Below, piece by piece: positions 50,414-59,389 of a stretch of 64,000 nt of DNA; positions within the stretch are counted from its first letter, which is position 1; the number at the start of each line of letters is the position of its first letter. This stretch comes from Lachnospiraceae bacterium C1.1 (GTDB taxonomy: Bacteria > Bacillota > Clostridia > Lachnospirales > Lachnospiraceae). The translations under genes were made by a program, and so were the position numbers. The stretch covers positions 248,001 to 312,000 of the forward strand of contig JAUISW010000001.1 in the NCBI GenBank assembly GCA_030434875.1, in the 5' to 3' direction. The notes under the pieces are model-generated. The model was not told the DNA's origin. It saw only the letters and a list, made by a program, of their open reading frames with translations, and searched no databases.

Positions 50414-51103
50414 ATGTTTAAAAAGAAATTTTTAACAACCGCAATTCTCGCAGCGGCAATATTAATGACAGCATGCGGCGGAAATAAAAGTATAAAAGAA
50501 GGGTCAACAGAAGCTCCTATAAGGATTGATTCAGAGGAAAGTGAATCAGAAACAGAAGAGGAAGAGGAAGTTGAACCTGATGAAATAAGCGAAGAAGATG
50601 CAAACTCACTCCTTGCAGAAAAGCTGGATGGGCTCGGCTGCAGTGCAATATTTGATATAGAAACGCAGGTAGGAGATAACGATTATTATACTTATACGGT
50701 TGTAGATTCTAATGGGGATGAATTAGATCAGATGCTGGCAGTAGATAGTATTTCAGGTGAAGTATATGTATATGATATGGATGCAGATGAGGTTTCTGAT
50801 TTTAAAAACTTCTCTTTATACAACCCTGAGAAAGATGTAGAAGTGTCATGGGAAGGCAGTTACAAGCTGGAGGGTATGACAGTAAACCTTGAACCTGCAG
50901 ATGATAATTCATTTGAATTTACATTTACGGATGAAAAGGGAGAAAGTGTTTTCGGCGGAGTCGCTGAAATAGATGGAAATTCAGCTTCTTATGAAGATGA
51001 TGATGTTTCACTTGCTTTTTCATTTGAAACAGATGGTTCATTAAAAATTTCAAATAAGGGTAATATAAACGCATATGCCGGAATATATGAACCGGCTAAC
51101 TAA
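50414..51103 (+). CDS. Acidic lipoprotein of unknown function
   Basis: This 229-aa protein has a lipoprotein signal peptide ending in MTAC (Cys about residue 21). A Ser/Glu-rich acidic linker (about 35-60) follows, then a PepSY-like or small alpha/beta segment (EEDANSLLAEKLDGL to EVYVYDMDADE), and a C-terminal beta domain (about 145-225) that looks lipocalin-like. I do not recognise a defined family. GGAGG lies upstream of ATG 50414. The following gene starts 13 bp downstream and is probably cotranscribed. Confidence 0.6.
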   Translation: MFKKKFLTTAILAAAILMTACGGNKSIKEGSTEAPIRIDSEESESETEEEEEVEPDEISEEDANSLLAEKLDGLGCSAIFDIETQVGDNDYYTYTVVDSNGDELDQMLAVDSISGEVYVYDMDADEVSDFKNFSLYNPEKDVEVSWEGSYKLEGMTVNLEPADDNSFEFTFTDEKGESVFGGVAEIDGNSASYEDDDVSLAFSFETDGSLKISNKGNINAYAGIYEPAN

Positions 51104-51116
51104 TGAAAGGAGTATT

Positions 51117-52115
51117 ATGAAAAAGAAAGGCTTGTTAAAAAAATTATTGGCAGCTGTTTTAACAACAGCCACAGTTCTGACGGCTGCAATGCCAACAACA
51201 GCGTATGCTGCAGCAGCTCAGAGTGGATTTAAGGGGGTATGGATATCTTTCCTTGATATTCAGACTTATCTTAAGGGTAAAGATCAGGCATCATTTGATG
51301 CATCATTTAGTTCAATGTGCGATACGGTAGCTGCTCAGGGCTGCAATGCTGTAATAGTGCATGTTCGTTCTCATAATGATGCAATTTACCCCTCAGCTGT
51401 TTATCCATGGAGTACTGTAATGCTTAATGGAAATCCTGGATTTGATCCTTTATCTGATATGGTTTCAATAGCACATAATAAAGGATTAACATTCCATGCA
51501 TGGATAAATCCTTATGGTTATAGAAATGGAACAATATGCGGTAATGCTTCACTTGCAACAAATGCAAATATAGTTGCCGGTGTCCAGGAAATTGTAAATA
51601 ATTATGCAGTTGATGGAATTCATTTTGATGATTATTTTCCGCCTGTAGGAAGTTCAACAATTAGTTCGATGGTTTCAAGTGTACACAGCGTATGTGAAGC
51701 ATCAGGAAAAGTTTTTGGAATTTCGCCACAGGGAAATCTTCAGAATGTACTTGCCTCGGGAGCTGATGTAAAAACCTGGTTATCAACTACAGGATATGTT
51801 GATTATATCTGTCCACAGATCTATTGGTCAGATCAGTATGGCTCATCTGCAACAACAACAATGTATTCAAACAGAATTGCAGCATGGAAGGCAATAGATT
51901 CAGCCGGTATTCCTCTTTATGTTGGTCTTGCTGCTTATAAGTGCGGACAGCCGCTTTCATATGATCCGGGCTGGTCACTTTCAAATACTAACCTTGCAAG
52001 TCAGGTTGATAAGGCTCGTGCGCAGGGATATACAGGATATATTATTTACAGATTTGAAACTTTGCTTTCACCTTCTGCAGCAACAGAACTTACAAATTTG
52101 AAAGCCAAAGGTTGA
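51117..52115 (+). CDS. Secreted family-10-like glycoside hydrolase (GHL10/DUF187 type)
   Basis: This 332-aa protein has a signal peptide ending in TAYA-AAA near residue 34 and a TIM-barrel-like domain. The GHL10 pattern is visible: GVWISFLDIQTYL at the first strand, CNAVIVHVRSHNDAIYPS, FHAWINPYG, YAVDGIHFDDYFPP (with the acidic residues expected at the active site), FGISPQGN and VDYICPQIYWSDQYG. Relatives hydrolyse envelope glycans; the substrate is not known. GAAAGGAG precedes ATG 51117; a longer frame from 51075 overlaps the lipoprotein gene and is less likely. Confidence 0.8.
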   Translation: MKKKGLLKKLLAAVLTTATVLTAAMPTTAYAAAAQSGFKGVWISFLDIQTYLKGKDQASFDASFSSMCDTVAAQGCNAVIVHVRSHNDAIYPSAVYPWSTVMLNGNPGFDPLSDMVSIAHNKGLTFHAWINPYGYRNGTICGNASLATNANIVAGVQEIVNNYAVDGIHFDDYFPPVGSSTISSMVSSVHSVCEASGKVFGISPQGNLQNVLASGADVKTWLSTTGYVDYICPQIYWSDQYGSSATTTMYSNRIAAWKAIDSAGIPLYVGLAAYKCGQPLSYDPGWSLSNTNLASQVDKARAQGYTGYIIYRFETLLSPSAATELTNLKAKG

Positions 52116-52247
52116 TAAAGTGAAAAAACGAATTGTAACTGTTGCATAAAACATAGCAAAAATAATTATTGATATTGTAAATGATGACACAAAAATGAAC
52201 AAAAAATTAACAAAACATAGAAATGTTCATAAATTTCTCAAAAACTG

Positions 52248-52276
52248 TTTACAAATTTCTTTCGATGGTTTATACT
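52248..52276 (+). promoter_or_regulatory. Sigma-A promoter for the repeat lipoprotein
   Basis: TTTACA (52248-52253), a 17-bp spacer and TATACT (52271-52276). The leader to ATG 52362 is about 80 bp and carries AGGAGG. Confidence 0.55.
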
Positions 52277-52361
52277 TCAAATTGTTGCAGGAGTTATTCC
52301 AGCAAAATTGATTTAGAGAGCATATGTCAAAGAGACATATAATTTTAGGAGGAAAATTATT

Positions 52362-52721
52362 ATGAGAAACAAGATTGCTATGGTTATGGTATCAGCTATG
52401 GTTGCAGCTACACTTATGATGGGTTGTGGTTCTTCTTCATCAAGCGCTTCAACAGAGGCAGCTTCAACTGCAGCAGCTTCAACAGAGGCAGCATCAACAG
52501 AAGCAGCATCAACTGAGGCAGCTTCAACAGAGGCAGCATCAACAGAGGCAGCTTCAACAGAGGCAGCTTCAACAGAAGCAACTGAGGAGGCTTCAACAGA
52601 GGCAGCTTCAACAGAGGCAACTGAGGAGGCTTCAACAGAGGCAACTGAGGAGGCTTCAACAGAGGCAGCATCAACAGAGGCAGCTTCAACAGAGGCAGCT
52701 TCAACAGAAGCAGCAAAGTAA
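52362..52721 (+). CDS. Small lipoprotein made of Ala-Ser-Thr-Glu repeats
   Basis: This 119-aa protein has a lipoprotein signal peptide ending in MMGC (Cys about residue 22). The rest consists of tandem repeats of the 5-residue unit STEAA, with the variant STEATEE inserted in places. No folded domain is present, so it may be a spacer or brush-like coat component. The repeats are close to identical at DNA level (GCTTCAACAGAG units), which makes the gene prone to length change. A strong AGGAGG precedes the ATG and a perfect terminator follows, which suggests high expression. Confidence 0.75.
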   Translation: MRNKIAMVMVSAMVAATLMMGCGSSSSSASTEAASTAAASTEAASTEAASTEAASTEAASTEAASTEAASTEATEEASTEAASTEATEEASTEATEEASTEAASTEAASTEAASTEAAK

Positions 52722-52744
52722 TTCGAAATTAATCGGATGTATAA

Positions 52745-52777
52745 AAGACCTGTGGGTAACCACAGGTCTTTTTTTCT
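52745..52777 (+). terminator. Rho-independent terminator
   Basis: The perfect 11-bp stem AAGACCTGTGG / CCACAGGTCTT with loop GTAA is followed by six or more T. Confidence 0.9.
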
Positions 52778-52850
52778 TGCAACAATAGTGGGTTATAGTT
52801 TATTATAGTGAGAGTGCCTAAACAAAATAATTAATGAACAGGATATACAG

Positions 52851-54290
52851 ATGATATTTAATTCAGTTGCATTTGCAGTTTTCTTTCCTATTATAGTTAT
52901 CATATATTTTTTAATGCCTTCAAGGTATAGAAATGTCTGGCTATTAGGTTCGAGCTATATTTATTATATGTCCCAGGAACCATATTATTTGATCTTACTT
53001 CTGGCATCCACGATCTCAACATATTTTGCAGCTATTGGTCTGGATAAATTTCGCGGCAGAAAGTTATCTATGAGGATTACAGCAGGAATAGCGATATTTT
53101 TTAATCTTGGTCTCTTGGTATTTTTTAAATATTTTGGTTTTCTGTCGGAGATATTTAATAGTAAATCTGATTTTAAGCTGGTATTACCTGTAGGGATCTC
53201 ATTTTATGTATTTCAGGTGCTTGGTTATACTATTGACGTTTATAGAGATGATATAAAAGCTGAAAGAAATTTTTTTGATTATGCACTTTTTGTGTCATTT
53301 TTTCCGCAGTTGTTGGCAGGACCCATAGGAAGAGCGGGAAAACTTTTAGTTCAGTTTAAGGAAATTCATGAATTCGAATATGAAAGAATCCGTCATGGTC
53401 TTTTTCGTATGCTGATAGGATACTTCATGAAGCTGGTAATTTCCAACCGTTTGGCTATTGTAACGGATCTTATATATGGTAATTATTCAGAATGCAGTGG
53501 ATATCAGATGCTGCTTGGGACGATTGCTTATGCATTTCAGATATATTGTGATTTTGCCAGTTATTCAGCAATCGCAATAGGAGCGGCAGAAGTTCTGGGT
53601 ATAAAGCTTGGAGAAAATTTCAGACAGCCATTTTTTGCTGTATCGTGTCAGGATCTTTGGAAGAGATGGCATGTTTCGTTAAATGCCTGGTTCAGGGATT
53701 ATTTATATTTTCCACTTGGCGGAAGCAGGAAAGGAAAGATTCGAAAATATATCAATACTTTAATTATATTTGCAGCATCAGGACTATGGCATGGAGCTGC
53801 ATGGACCTATGTCATTTGGGGATTACTTTCCGGAATATTCCAGGTTAGCGGATATATTTTAAAGCCTTTCCGTGAATTTATTATAGGAAAGATCCCGTTT
53901 AAAGGAGGATTTGCTGCTAAGAGCCGTAAGATCCTTTCAATTTTATTTACATTTATCCTCTTTTTGATCTCTCTTGTTTTCTTTAAATCGACAACGATAG
54001 AGTCAGCAATTGAAATAGAAAGAAAAATATTTACGGAATTTGATCTCTCGACTGTTTTTTCAACATCATTCTTTTCTTTGGGACTTGGAAGTCTCAACTT
54101 TATGATCTTGCTGATCTCGTTATTTTTATTGTTAGCTTATGACATTTTAAATGAGCGGACAGGAGATGCAGCAGCAAATATCTTAAAACTAACGAAAACA
54201 AAGCGCTGGGCTATATACTATCTTTTAACATTAATGATAATAGGAAGTGCAAATATAGGTGCAGCACAGTTTATTTATTTTGATTTTTAA
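52851..54290 (+). CDS. MBOAT-family O-acyltransferase, second copy
   Basis: This 479-aa polytopic protein has the same landmarks as the protein at 44195: FFPQLLAGPIGRAGKLLVQF, CDFASYSAIAIG, LWKRWHVSLNAWFRDYLYFP and the catalytic His block SGLWHGAAWTYVIWG. Sequence identity between the two is only moderate, so they are paralogues rather than a recent duplication. The SGNH-like partner gene overlaps its stop codon by one base. It probably moves acetyl or another acyl group across the membrane to a second acceptor. ATG 52851 has only a weak ribosome binding site. Confidence 0.88.
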   Translation: MIFNSVAFAVFFPIIVIIYFLMPSRYRNVWLLGSSYIYYMSQEPYYLILLLASTISTYFAAIGLDKFRGRKLSMRITAGIAIFFNLGLLVFFKYFGFLSEIFNSKSDFKLVLPVGISFYVFQVLGYTIDVYRDDIKAERNFFDYALFVSFFPQLLAGPIGRAGKLLVQFKEIHEFEYERIRHGLFRMLIGYFMKLVISNRLAIVTDLIYGNYSECSGYQMLLGTIAYAFQIYCDFASYSAIAIGAAEVLGIKLGENFRQPFFAVSCQDLWKRWHVSLNAWFRDYLYFPLGGSRKGKIRKYINTLIIFAASGLWHGAAWTYVIWGLLSGIFQVSGYILKPFREFIIGKIPFKGGFAAKSRKILSILFTFILFLISLVFFKSTTIESAIEIERKIFTEFDLSTVFSTSFFSLGLGSLNFMILLISLFLLLAYDILNERTGDAAANILKLTKTKRWAIYYLLTLMIIGSANIGAAQFIYFDF

Positions 54291-55267
54291 TGATTGTGAG
54301 ATTTATGAGAAAGAATCTATTTAAGCTAATCAGAAAATTAATATTGATCGCAATCCCGTTGATCATAATTTCAGTATATGCGGCTTTATTTCCCATGAAA
54401 TATATGGCAGTGGAATATACTATGTGGCGTGAAGAAAAAGATTTTATTAAAAACGGAGATGATCATGAGATTCTTATATTGGGAGATTCGAGGGCAAAAT
54501 CAGGATTAATACCGGAAATGATGGGTGACAATATCTATAATGCTGCTATTGGTGGCGCTACACCGATTGAAATGTATTACTCAATGAAAAATTATCTTAA
54601 AAATCATGAGTCGCCAAAAGAAGTAATGATTATATTTGCGCCGTATCATTTATGTGAAGCAGATAACTGGCAGCAGACATTATATTATAACTATTTAAGC
54701 TTGCCGGAACTTGCGGAAGTTGAAAGCACAGCAATCGAAAAAACTGACAGTTCAGTGCATTATTCCGGCTGGATAACGGATATTATCTCATTCAAGCTTC
54801 GCTTACCGAATAAATATCTTGATGCGATCTATCAGGCTAAATTTATAGCTAATTACAATCATAATAGTGAAAAATATAATTCTGTAAGGGAAGATCGGGG
54901 CTATACGGAATTTGGTACGGAGAATGGAAATGATGGCCTGAATTATGAGACTCATCATGAAAGTTTTGATTATTCACCACTTGTCATTGATTATTACGAC
55001 AGACTATTGAAACTATTGTCAGAAAATAAAATTAAAACAACGATCATTCAGTCTCCGATAAATAGTTCATCCGGTGAAAAGATATCTGAGGACTTCTTAG
55101 ATGGTTATGATGCTTATCTCAGTGCTATAGAAGAAAGTTATCCTGATTTTACAGTTGAACATGGCCTTCCGGTCTACGATAACATCTATTTTGGAGATAA
55201 CAATCATCTTAATCGAAAAGGAGCCGAAAAATTTACTGCAGAGGTGCTTTCAAGGTATATGTTTTGA
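54290..55267 (+). CDS. SGNH-like protein, partner of the second MBOAT protein
   Basis: This 325-aa protein has an N-terminal membrane helix (about residues 15-34) and an extracytoplasmic SGNH-type domain: ILILGDSRAKSGL with Ser67 as nucleophile candidate, IYNAAIGGATPIEM as block II (Gly), and FGDNNHLNRKGAEKF with the Asp-x-x-His pair near residues 302-305. It resembles DltD or AlgX-like acyltransferases. The ATG overlaps the preceding TAA, so translation is coupled to the MBOAT gene. Confidence 0.75.
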   Translation: MIVRFMRKNLFKLIRKLILIAIPLIIISVYAALFPMKYMAVEYTMWREEKDFIKNGDDHEILILGDSRAKSGLIPEMMGDNIYNAAIGGATPIEMYYSMKNYLKNHESPKEVMIIFAPYHLCEADNWQQTLYYNYLSLPELAEVESTAIEKTDSSVHYSGWITDIISFKLRLPNKYLDAIYQAKFIANYNHNSEKYNSVREDRGYTEFGTENGNDGLNYETHHESFDYSPLVIDYYDRLLKLLSENKIKTTIIQSPINSSSGEKISEDFLDGYDAYLSAIEESYPDFTVEHGLPVYDNIYFGDNNHLNRKGAEKFTAEVLSRYMF

Positions 55268-55271
55268 ACTG

Positions 55272-55372
55272 TAAATTACAGGAATCCGCATTTACTGCGG
55301 GTTCCGTATGATAACGAAACACAAGTGGCAAACAAGCCCGTGGCGCAGCCACATTTAAATGGCTTGTTTGCG
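55272..55372. repeat. Intergenic structured repeat, family 2, copy B
   Basis: This element contains the hairpin GGAATCCGCA...TGCGGGTTCC (55281-55305) and a second palindrome with GCAAACAAGCC and GGCTTGTTTGC. In reverse orientation it matches copy A at 2202-2330. The stretch from 55373 to the promoter at 55426 also carries AAAACCTATAGATTT, similar to the ends of the repeat at 244-372. Confidence 0.6.
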
Positions 55373-55425
55373 GGATTTTTGAGGCTTTGCATCAAAAACC
55401 TATAGATTTTAAGCGGCGAATATAT

Positions 55426-55454
55426 TTGTCAAAAGCGATTTCTTGCGGTATTAT
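55426..55454 (+). promoter_or_regulatory. Promoter for signal peptidase I operon
   Basis: TTGTCA (55426-55431), a 17-bp spacer and TATTAT (55449-55454), 50 bp upstream of the start codon. Confidence 0.5.
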
Positions 55455-55503
55455 AGAATTGCTGTTCAATTTAGAACAAAAGGTTAGAAGAGGTGAGTAA
55501 CAG

Positions 55504-56016
55504 ATGAATCGTATAGTTAAAGAAATAATTGAGTGGGTCGCAGTTGTTGTTGTGGCTGTGGTACTTGCTTATTTTGTGAATCATTTTATCATAGTAAATG
55601 CAATAGTACCATCATCATCAATGGAAACAACAATAATGACCGGGGACAGGGTTATAGGAAACCGTCTGGCATATAGTTTTTCTGAACCAGAGCGTGGAGA
55701 TATCATCATATTTAAGTTTCCTGATGATGAATCCAAACTTTATATAAAAAGACTTATAGGTCTTCCGGGGGAAACAGTGGAGATAAAGGAAGGCAAGGTT
55801 TTTGTTGATGGAGAGGCCTTGGATGAACCTTATCTGACAGTTACAACAGAGGGGACTTTTGGACCTTATACAGTTCCTGAGGGACATTATTTTATGCTTG
55901 GAGATAACAGAAATAATTCAGCAGATTCAAGATATTGGAATAATACATATCTGGCCAGAGAAAAGATAGTTGGAAAGGCTGTTTTTAAGTACTGGCCCGG
56001 ATTTAAGGGACTGTAA
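55504..56016 (+). CDS. lepB: Signal peptidase I
   Basis: This 170-aa membrane protease has one N-terminal helix (about 10-30). The catalytic Ser39 is in PSSSMETTI, the general base Lys82 is in YIKRLIGLPGE, and the conserved box E GDNRNNSADSRYW lies near 136-148. It removes signal peptides from secreted proteins, of which this window encodes several. Size fits the Gram-positive SipS type. GAGGTGA lies upstream. Two aminotransferase genes follow in the same direction, the first after 27 bp. Confidence 0.93.
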   Translation: MNRIVKEIIEWVAVVVVAVVLAYFVNHFIIVNAIVPSSSMETTIMTGDRVIGNRLAYSFSEPERGDIIIFKFPDDESKLYIKRLIGLPGETVEIKEGKVFVDGEALDEPYLTVTTEGTFGPYTVPEGHYFMLGDNRNNSADSRYWNNTYLAREKIVGKAVFKYWPGFKGL

Positions 56017-56043
56017 AATAAACTGAAGAAGGAAGGAAATGTC

Positions 56044-57237
56044 ATGATCTCAAAAAAAATGGAGGCTCTTGTAAAGAATAATTCTGTTATAAGGATTATG
56101 TTCGAGGAAGGCCAGCTTATGGCAAAAGAGTTTGGAGCAGAAAATGTTTATGATTTTTCATTGGGAAATCCAAACATACCTGCACCGGCGAAGGTTAAGG
56201 AATGCGTAAAGAGGCTTATAGAAGAGGAGGATCCTGTCGTATTGCATGGATATATGAATAATGCAGGATTTCCCGATGTAAGGAAAAAAGTTGCCGATTC
56301 ATTGAATAAGAGATTTGACACTTCTTTTGATGAAAATAATATAATGATGTGCGTAGGTGCGGCCGAGGGGCTTAATTGCGCTTTGAAGGCAATTCTGAAC
56401 CCTGGAGATGAGGTCGTTACTTTCGCACCTTATTTTGTTGAGTATAAAAATTACGTTGCAAATTATGACGGAATATTAAAAGCAGTATCACCGAATACAG
56501 ATACATTTATGCCGAATATTGACGAATTCCGTTCACTTCTGAATTCAAAGACCAAGGCTGTAATAATCAATAATCCCAATAATCCATCAGGCGTTATTTA
56601 TGATGAAGATACAATTAAAGAAATAACTTCGGTGATGGAAGAAAAACAGAAAGAATATGGAACTGAAATATTCCTGATAGCAGATGAGCCATACAGGGAA
56701 CTTGTATATACGGAAAAAGAGGTTCCTTATCTTACTAAATATTATGATAATACTCTGGTATGTTATTCATTTTCAAAAACTCTTTCTCTTCCCGGGGAAC
56801 GTATAGGATATCTTGTAGTTTCAAACGAATGTGTCGATTATGAGGATTTATTTTCGGCAGTTACAATAGCAAACAGGGTAATAGGCTGTGTAAATGCACC
56901 GTCACTTTTTCAGAAGGTTGTAGCTGAATGCTTAGATGAAAAGGCGGATATTAATTTTTATGCCAAAAACAGAGAGGCATTGCTTAATGGGCTCACAGAA
57001 TGCGGTTTTGATTGCGTAAGACCTGAAGGAGCATTTTATCTATTTATGAAGACACCTACGGAAGATGAGAAGGAATTTGTTGAAGAAGCGAAAAAAGAAC
57101 ATATTCTTCTTGTGCCCGGATCTTCATTTTGCTGTAAGGGATATGTAAGAATCGCATATTGTGTAGACTATAAAACTATTATTAATTCGATGCCGGGATT
57201 TAAGAGGCTTGCAGAAAGGTATGGACTTAAAAAATGA
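56044..57237 (+). CDS. Class I/II pyridoxal-phosphate aminotransferase
   Basis: This 397-aa fold-type I PLP enzyme shows YDFSLGNPNIPAPAKV near 38-53, the PLP-phosphate loop VGAAEGLNCAL, NNPNNPSGVIYDED near 178-191, ADEPYRELVY, and the Schiff-base Lys in SFSKTLSLPGERIGYL near 238-253. It is an aspartate/aromatic aminotransferase-like enzyme; substrate specificity is not evident. Its stop overlaps the HisC start by 4 bp, so amino-acid biosynthesis or salvage in concert with HisC is possible. AAGGAAGG lies upstream of ATG 56044. Confidence 0.88.
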   Translation: MISKKMEALVKNNSVIRIMFEEGQLMAKEFGAENVYDFSLGNPNIPAPAKVKECVKRLIEEEDPVVLHGYMNNAGFPDVRKKVADSLNKRFDTSFDENNIMMCVGAAEGLNCALKAILNPGDEVVTFAPYFVEYKNYVANYDGILKAVSPNTDTFMPNIDEFRSLLNSKTKAVIINNPNNPSGVIYDEDTIKEITSVMEEKQKEYGTEIFLIADEPYRELVYTEKEVPYLTKYYDNTLVCYSFSKTLSLPGERIGYLVVSNECVDYEDLFSAVTIANRVIGCVNAPSLFQKVVAECLDEKADINFYAKNREALLNGLTECGFDCVRPEGAFYLFMKTPTEDEKEFVEEAKKEHILLVPGSSFCCKGYVRIAYCVDYKTIINSMPGFKRLAERYGLKK

Positions 57238-58280
57238 GCTTTGAAGACAATATCAGAAAAGTTATTCCCTATACACCGGGCGAACAGCCGCAGAGAAAGG
57301 TGATCAAATTAAATACAAATGAGTGTCCGTATCCACCATCGGAAAAGGCTATAAAAGCCTTAAGGGAATTTGATACGGATTTATTCAGAAAATATCCTGA
57401 CCCTGAATGCAGTGATCTGGTAAAAGCTTTGGCTGACTATTATAATCTGGATGAAAAACAGGTATTTGTCGGTGTGGGTTCAGATGATGTGCTCTCTATG
57501 TGTTTCCTGACTTTTTTTGCAGGAAAGAAACCGGTATTGTTCCCGGACATTACATATTCATTTTATGATGTATGGGCGGATGTATATAGAATTCCTTATG
57601 AAACTATTGCACTCGATGAAGATTTTAATATCAGGGCAGAGGATTATAAAAGAGATAACGGCGGAATAGTTATAGCAAATCCGAATGCTCCTACGGGAGT
57701 GGAAGAGCCTCTTGAAAAGATAGAAGAGATAATAAAGTCATCTCCGGATTCGATAGTGATCGTGGATGAAGCGTATGTAGATTTTGGAGTCAATACAGCA
57801 CTTCCGCTTATCAATAAATATAAAAATCTTATTGTGACCAGAACAATGTCAAAATCAAGAGCACTTGCAGGTATGCGTATAGGATATGCATTTGCGGATG
57901 AAAGACTTATAAAATATCTTAATGACGTAAAATTCTCTGTTAACTCTTATACAATGAATATGCCGGCATTGACAGCAGGAAAAGCTGCAATACTTGATGA
58001 TGATTATTTCAGGGAAATACGGGATAAAGTAGTCAATACCCGTGAGTGGACAAAAAAAGAGCTTAAAAGACTGGGATTCAGCTTCAGAGACTCCAAAACA
58101 AATTTTATTTTTGCAAAACATGAAAAAGCATCAGCTGAAAAACTTTTTGAAGAGTTAAAGGCAAATGATATTTATGTGAGATATTTTAAGAAAGAAAGAC
58201 TTTCAGATTATCTCAGGATCTCAATAGGAACAGATGAGGAGATGAAAAGGCTTATAGAGGTGCTTGAAGGGCTCTTATAA
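57234..58280 (+). CDS. hisC: Histidinol-phosphate aminotransferase
   Basis: This 348-aa PLP enzyme matches HisC in length and motifs: KLNTNECPYPPSEKAIKAL near 24-42, FRKYPDPE, VGVGSDDVLSM, ANPNAPTG, VDEAYVDFG and the PLP-Lys in TMSKSRALAGMRIGYA. It converts imidazole-acetol phosphate to histidinol phosphate with glutamate, and some members also act on aromatic amino acids. No other his gene is in the window. It starts inside the stop codon of the preceding gene (ATGA overlap). Confidence 0.88.
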   Translation: MSFEDNIRKVIPYTPGEQPQRKVIKLNTNECPYPPSEKAIKALREFDTDLFRKYPDPECSDLVKALADYYNLDEKQVFVGVGSDDVLSMCFLTFFAGKKPVLFPDITYSFYDVWADVYRIPYETIALDEDFNIRAEDYKRDNGGIVIANPNAPTGVEEPLEKIEEIIKSSPDSIVIVDEAYVDFGVNTALPLINKYKNLIVTRTMSKSRALAGMRIGYAFADERLIKYLNDVKFSVNSYTMNMPALTAGKAAILDDDYFREIRDKVVNTREWTKKELKRLGFSFRDSKTNFIFAKHEKASAEKLFEELKANDIYVRYFKKERLSDYLRISIGTDEEMKRLIEVLEGLL

Positions 58281-58429
58281 ACTGAATCTGAAAGCTGATC
58301 TTTCTGATCCATTTAGTTTCTGTTCACAGAATAAACACTTTAAAAACAAAATTTGAAAATATAATTCTGATAATCTAGAATCCATACGAGGAGTCTATTA
58401 GTGAAGACTCCGGATGGAGGATAATTATT

Positions 58430-59320
58430 ATGAAGAAACGGAATTTAAGCAAATTAGGGATAGCAGTAAGTGCAGCAATGCTTACACTTGCAATGGTTGG
58501 ATGCTCATCAACAACAGGCAGCATAGCTTCAACTGAGGTTGCAGCTGTTTCAGAAGCACCTACAGAAATGCCTTCAGAGATGCCTACAGAAGCAGCTGAA
58601 GCAGAGGGAACGGAAGTACGTGCTAAAATAGTTTCGATTGATGGAGAGACAATTACTTTAGAAACTCTTGCCGATGGAAAGATGGGCGGCAAAGATGATA
58701 AGAAGATGGGTGAAAAGCCGGATTCAGATTCTACAGAAGAGGCAGCTACAGGCGAAGCTCCTGAGGGAGCACCTAATGGAGAAGCACCAACAGGGGAAGC
58801 ACCAACAGGAGAAGCACCAACTGGTGAGGCACCAACTGGTGAAGCTCCTACAGATGGAAAAGGCGGCCCCCAGGGCGGCGGTCAGGGTGGCCCCGGCGGA
58901 AATCAGAATGGAGAAAAACCTACTGGTGAGAAGCCTAGCGGCGAGCAGCCCAGCGGTGAGAAACCGAGTGGTGAGCAGCCTGGCGGTGAGAAGCCCAGTG
59001 GTGAGCAGCCTAGCGGTGAGAAACCTGAAGGTTCCACAGAGGAGGCAGCTGAGGCAGAGGGAACAGGCGAGACACTTACCCTTACACTTACAGACGCTAC
59101 AGAATATAAAGATTGTACAGTTGATGATCTTGAAGCAGACACTCTTGTTGTTGTAAGCTATAATGAAAATAATGAAGTAGTTTCAATATCGCTTGCAGAT
59201 GGAAAAGATGCTCCGGCTGAACCTGCAGCTGAGGAGTCAACAGAAGAGAGTTCGACTGAGGAAAGCTCAACAGAAGAAAGCACAACAGAAGAAAGCACAA
59301 CAGAGGAAACAGCAGAATAA
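58430..59320 (+). CDS. Repeat-rich lipoprotein with GEAPT and GEKPSGEQP repeats
   Basis: This 296-aa protein has a lipoprotein signal peptide ending in MVGC (Cys about residue 25) and a Thr/Glu/Pro linker. A DUF5666-like beta strand pair begins at RAKIVSIDGETITLETLADG near 65-84. A repeat region with GEAPT (five or so copies) follows, then a Gly/Gln-rich patch, then alternating GEKPSG and GEQPSG units. The second half of the beta motif comes next (LTLTLTDATEYKDCTVDDLE), and the tail is made of ESSTE repeats. The repeats thus split a small domain. Function is unknown; surface display of an extended acidic chain is likely. Confidence 0.7.
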   Translation: MKKRNLSKLGIAVSAAMLTLAMVGCSSTTGSIASTEVAAVSEAPTEMPSEMPTEAAEAEGTEVRAKIVSIDGETITLETLADGKMGGKDDKKMGEKPDSDSTEEAATGEAPEGAPNGEAPTGEAPTGEAPTGEAPTGEAPTDGKGGPQGGGQGGPGGNQNGEKPTGEKPSGEQPSGEKPSGEQPGGEKPSGEQPSGEKPEGSTEEAAEAEGTGETLTLTLTDATEYKDCTVDDLEADTLVVVSYNENNEVVSISLADGKDAPAEPAAEESTEESSTEESSTEESTTEESTTEETAE

Positions 59321-59325
59321 TCCAG

Positions 59326-59357
59326 AGAGCCCGCAGTAAAATGCGGGCTCTTTATTT
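59326..59357 (+). terminator. Rho-independent terminator
   Basis: The 10-bp stem AGAGCCCGCA / TGCGGGCTCT with loop GTAAAA is followed by TTATTTTT. Confidence 0.85.
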
Positions 59358-59389
59358 TTCAAACCAGTGGCGAAAAAATATATAAATGA

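Noticed and set aside
52414..52788. Two alternative open frames across the STEAA repeat gene
   Set aside because: They arise because the repeat unit is a multiple of three and open in every frame. Only the 52362 frame has a signal peptide and ribosome binding site.
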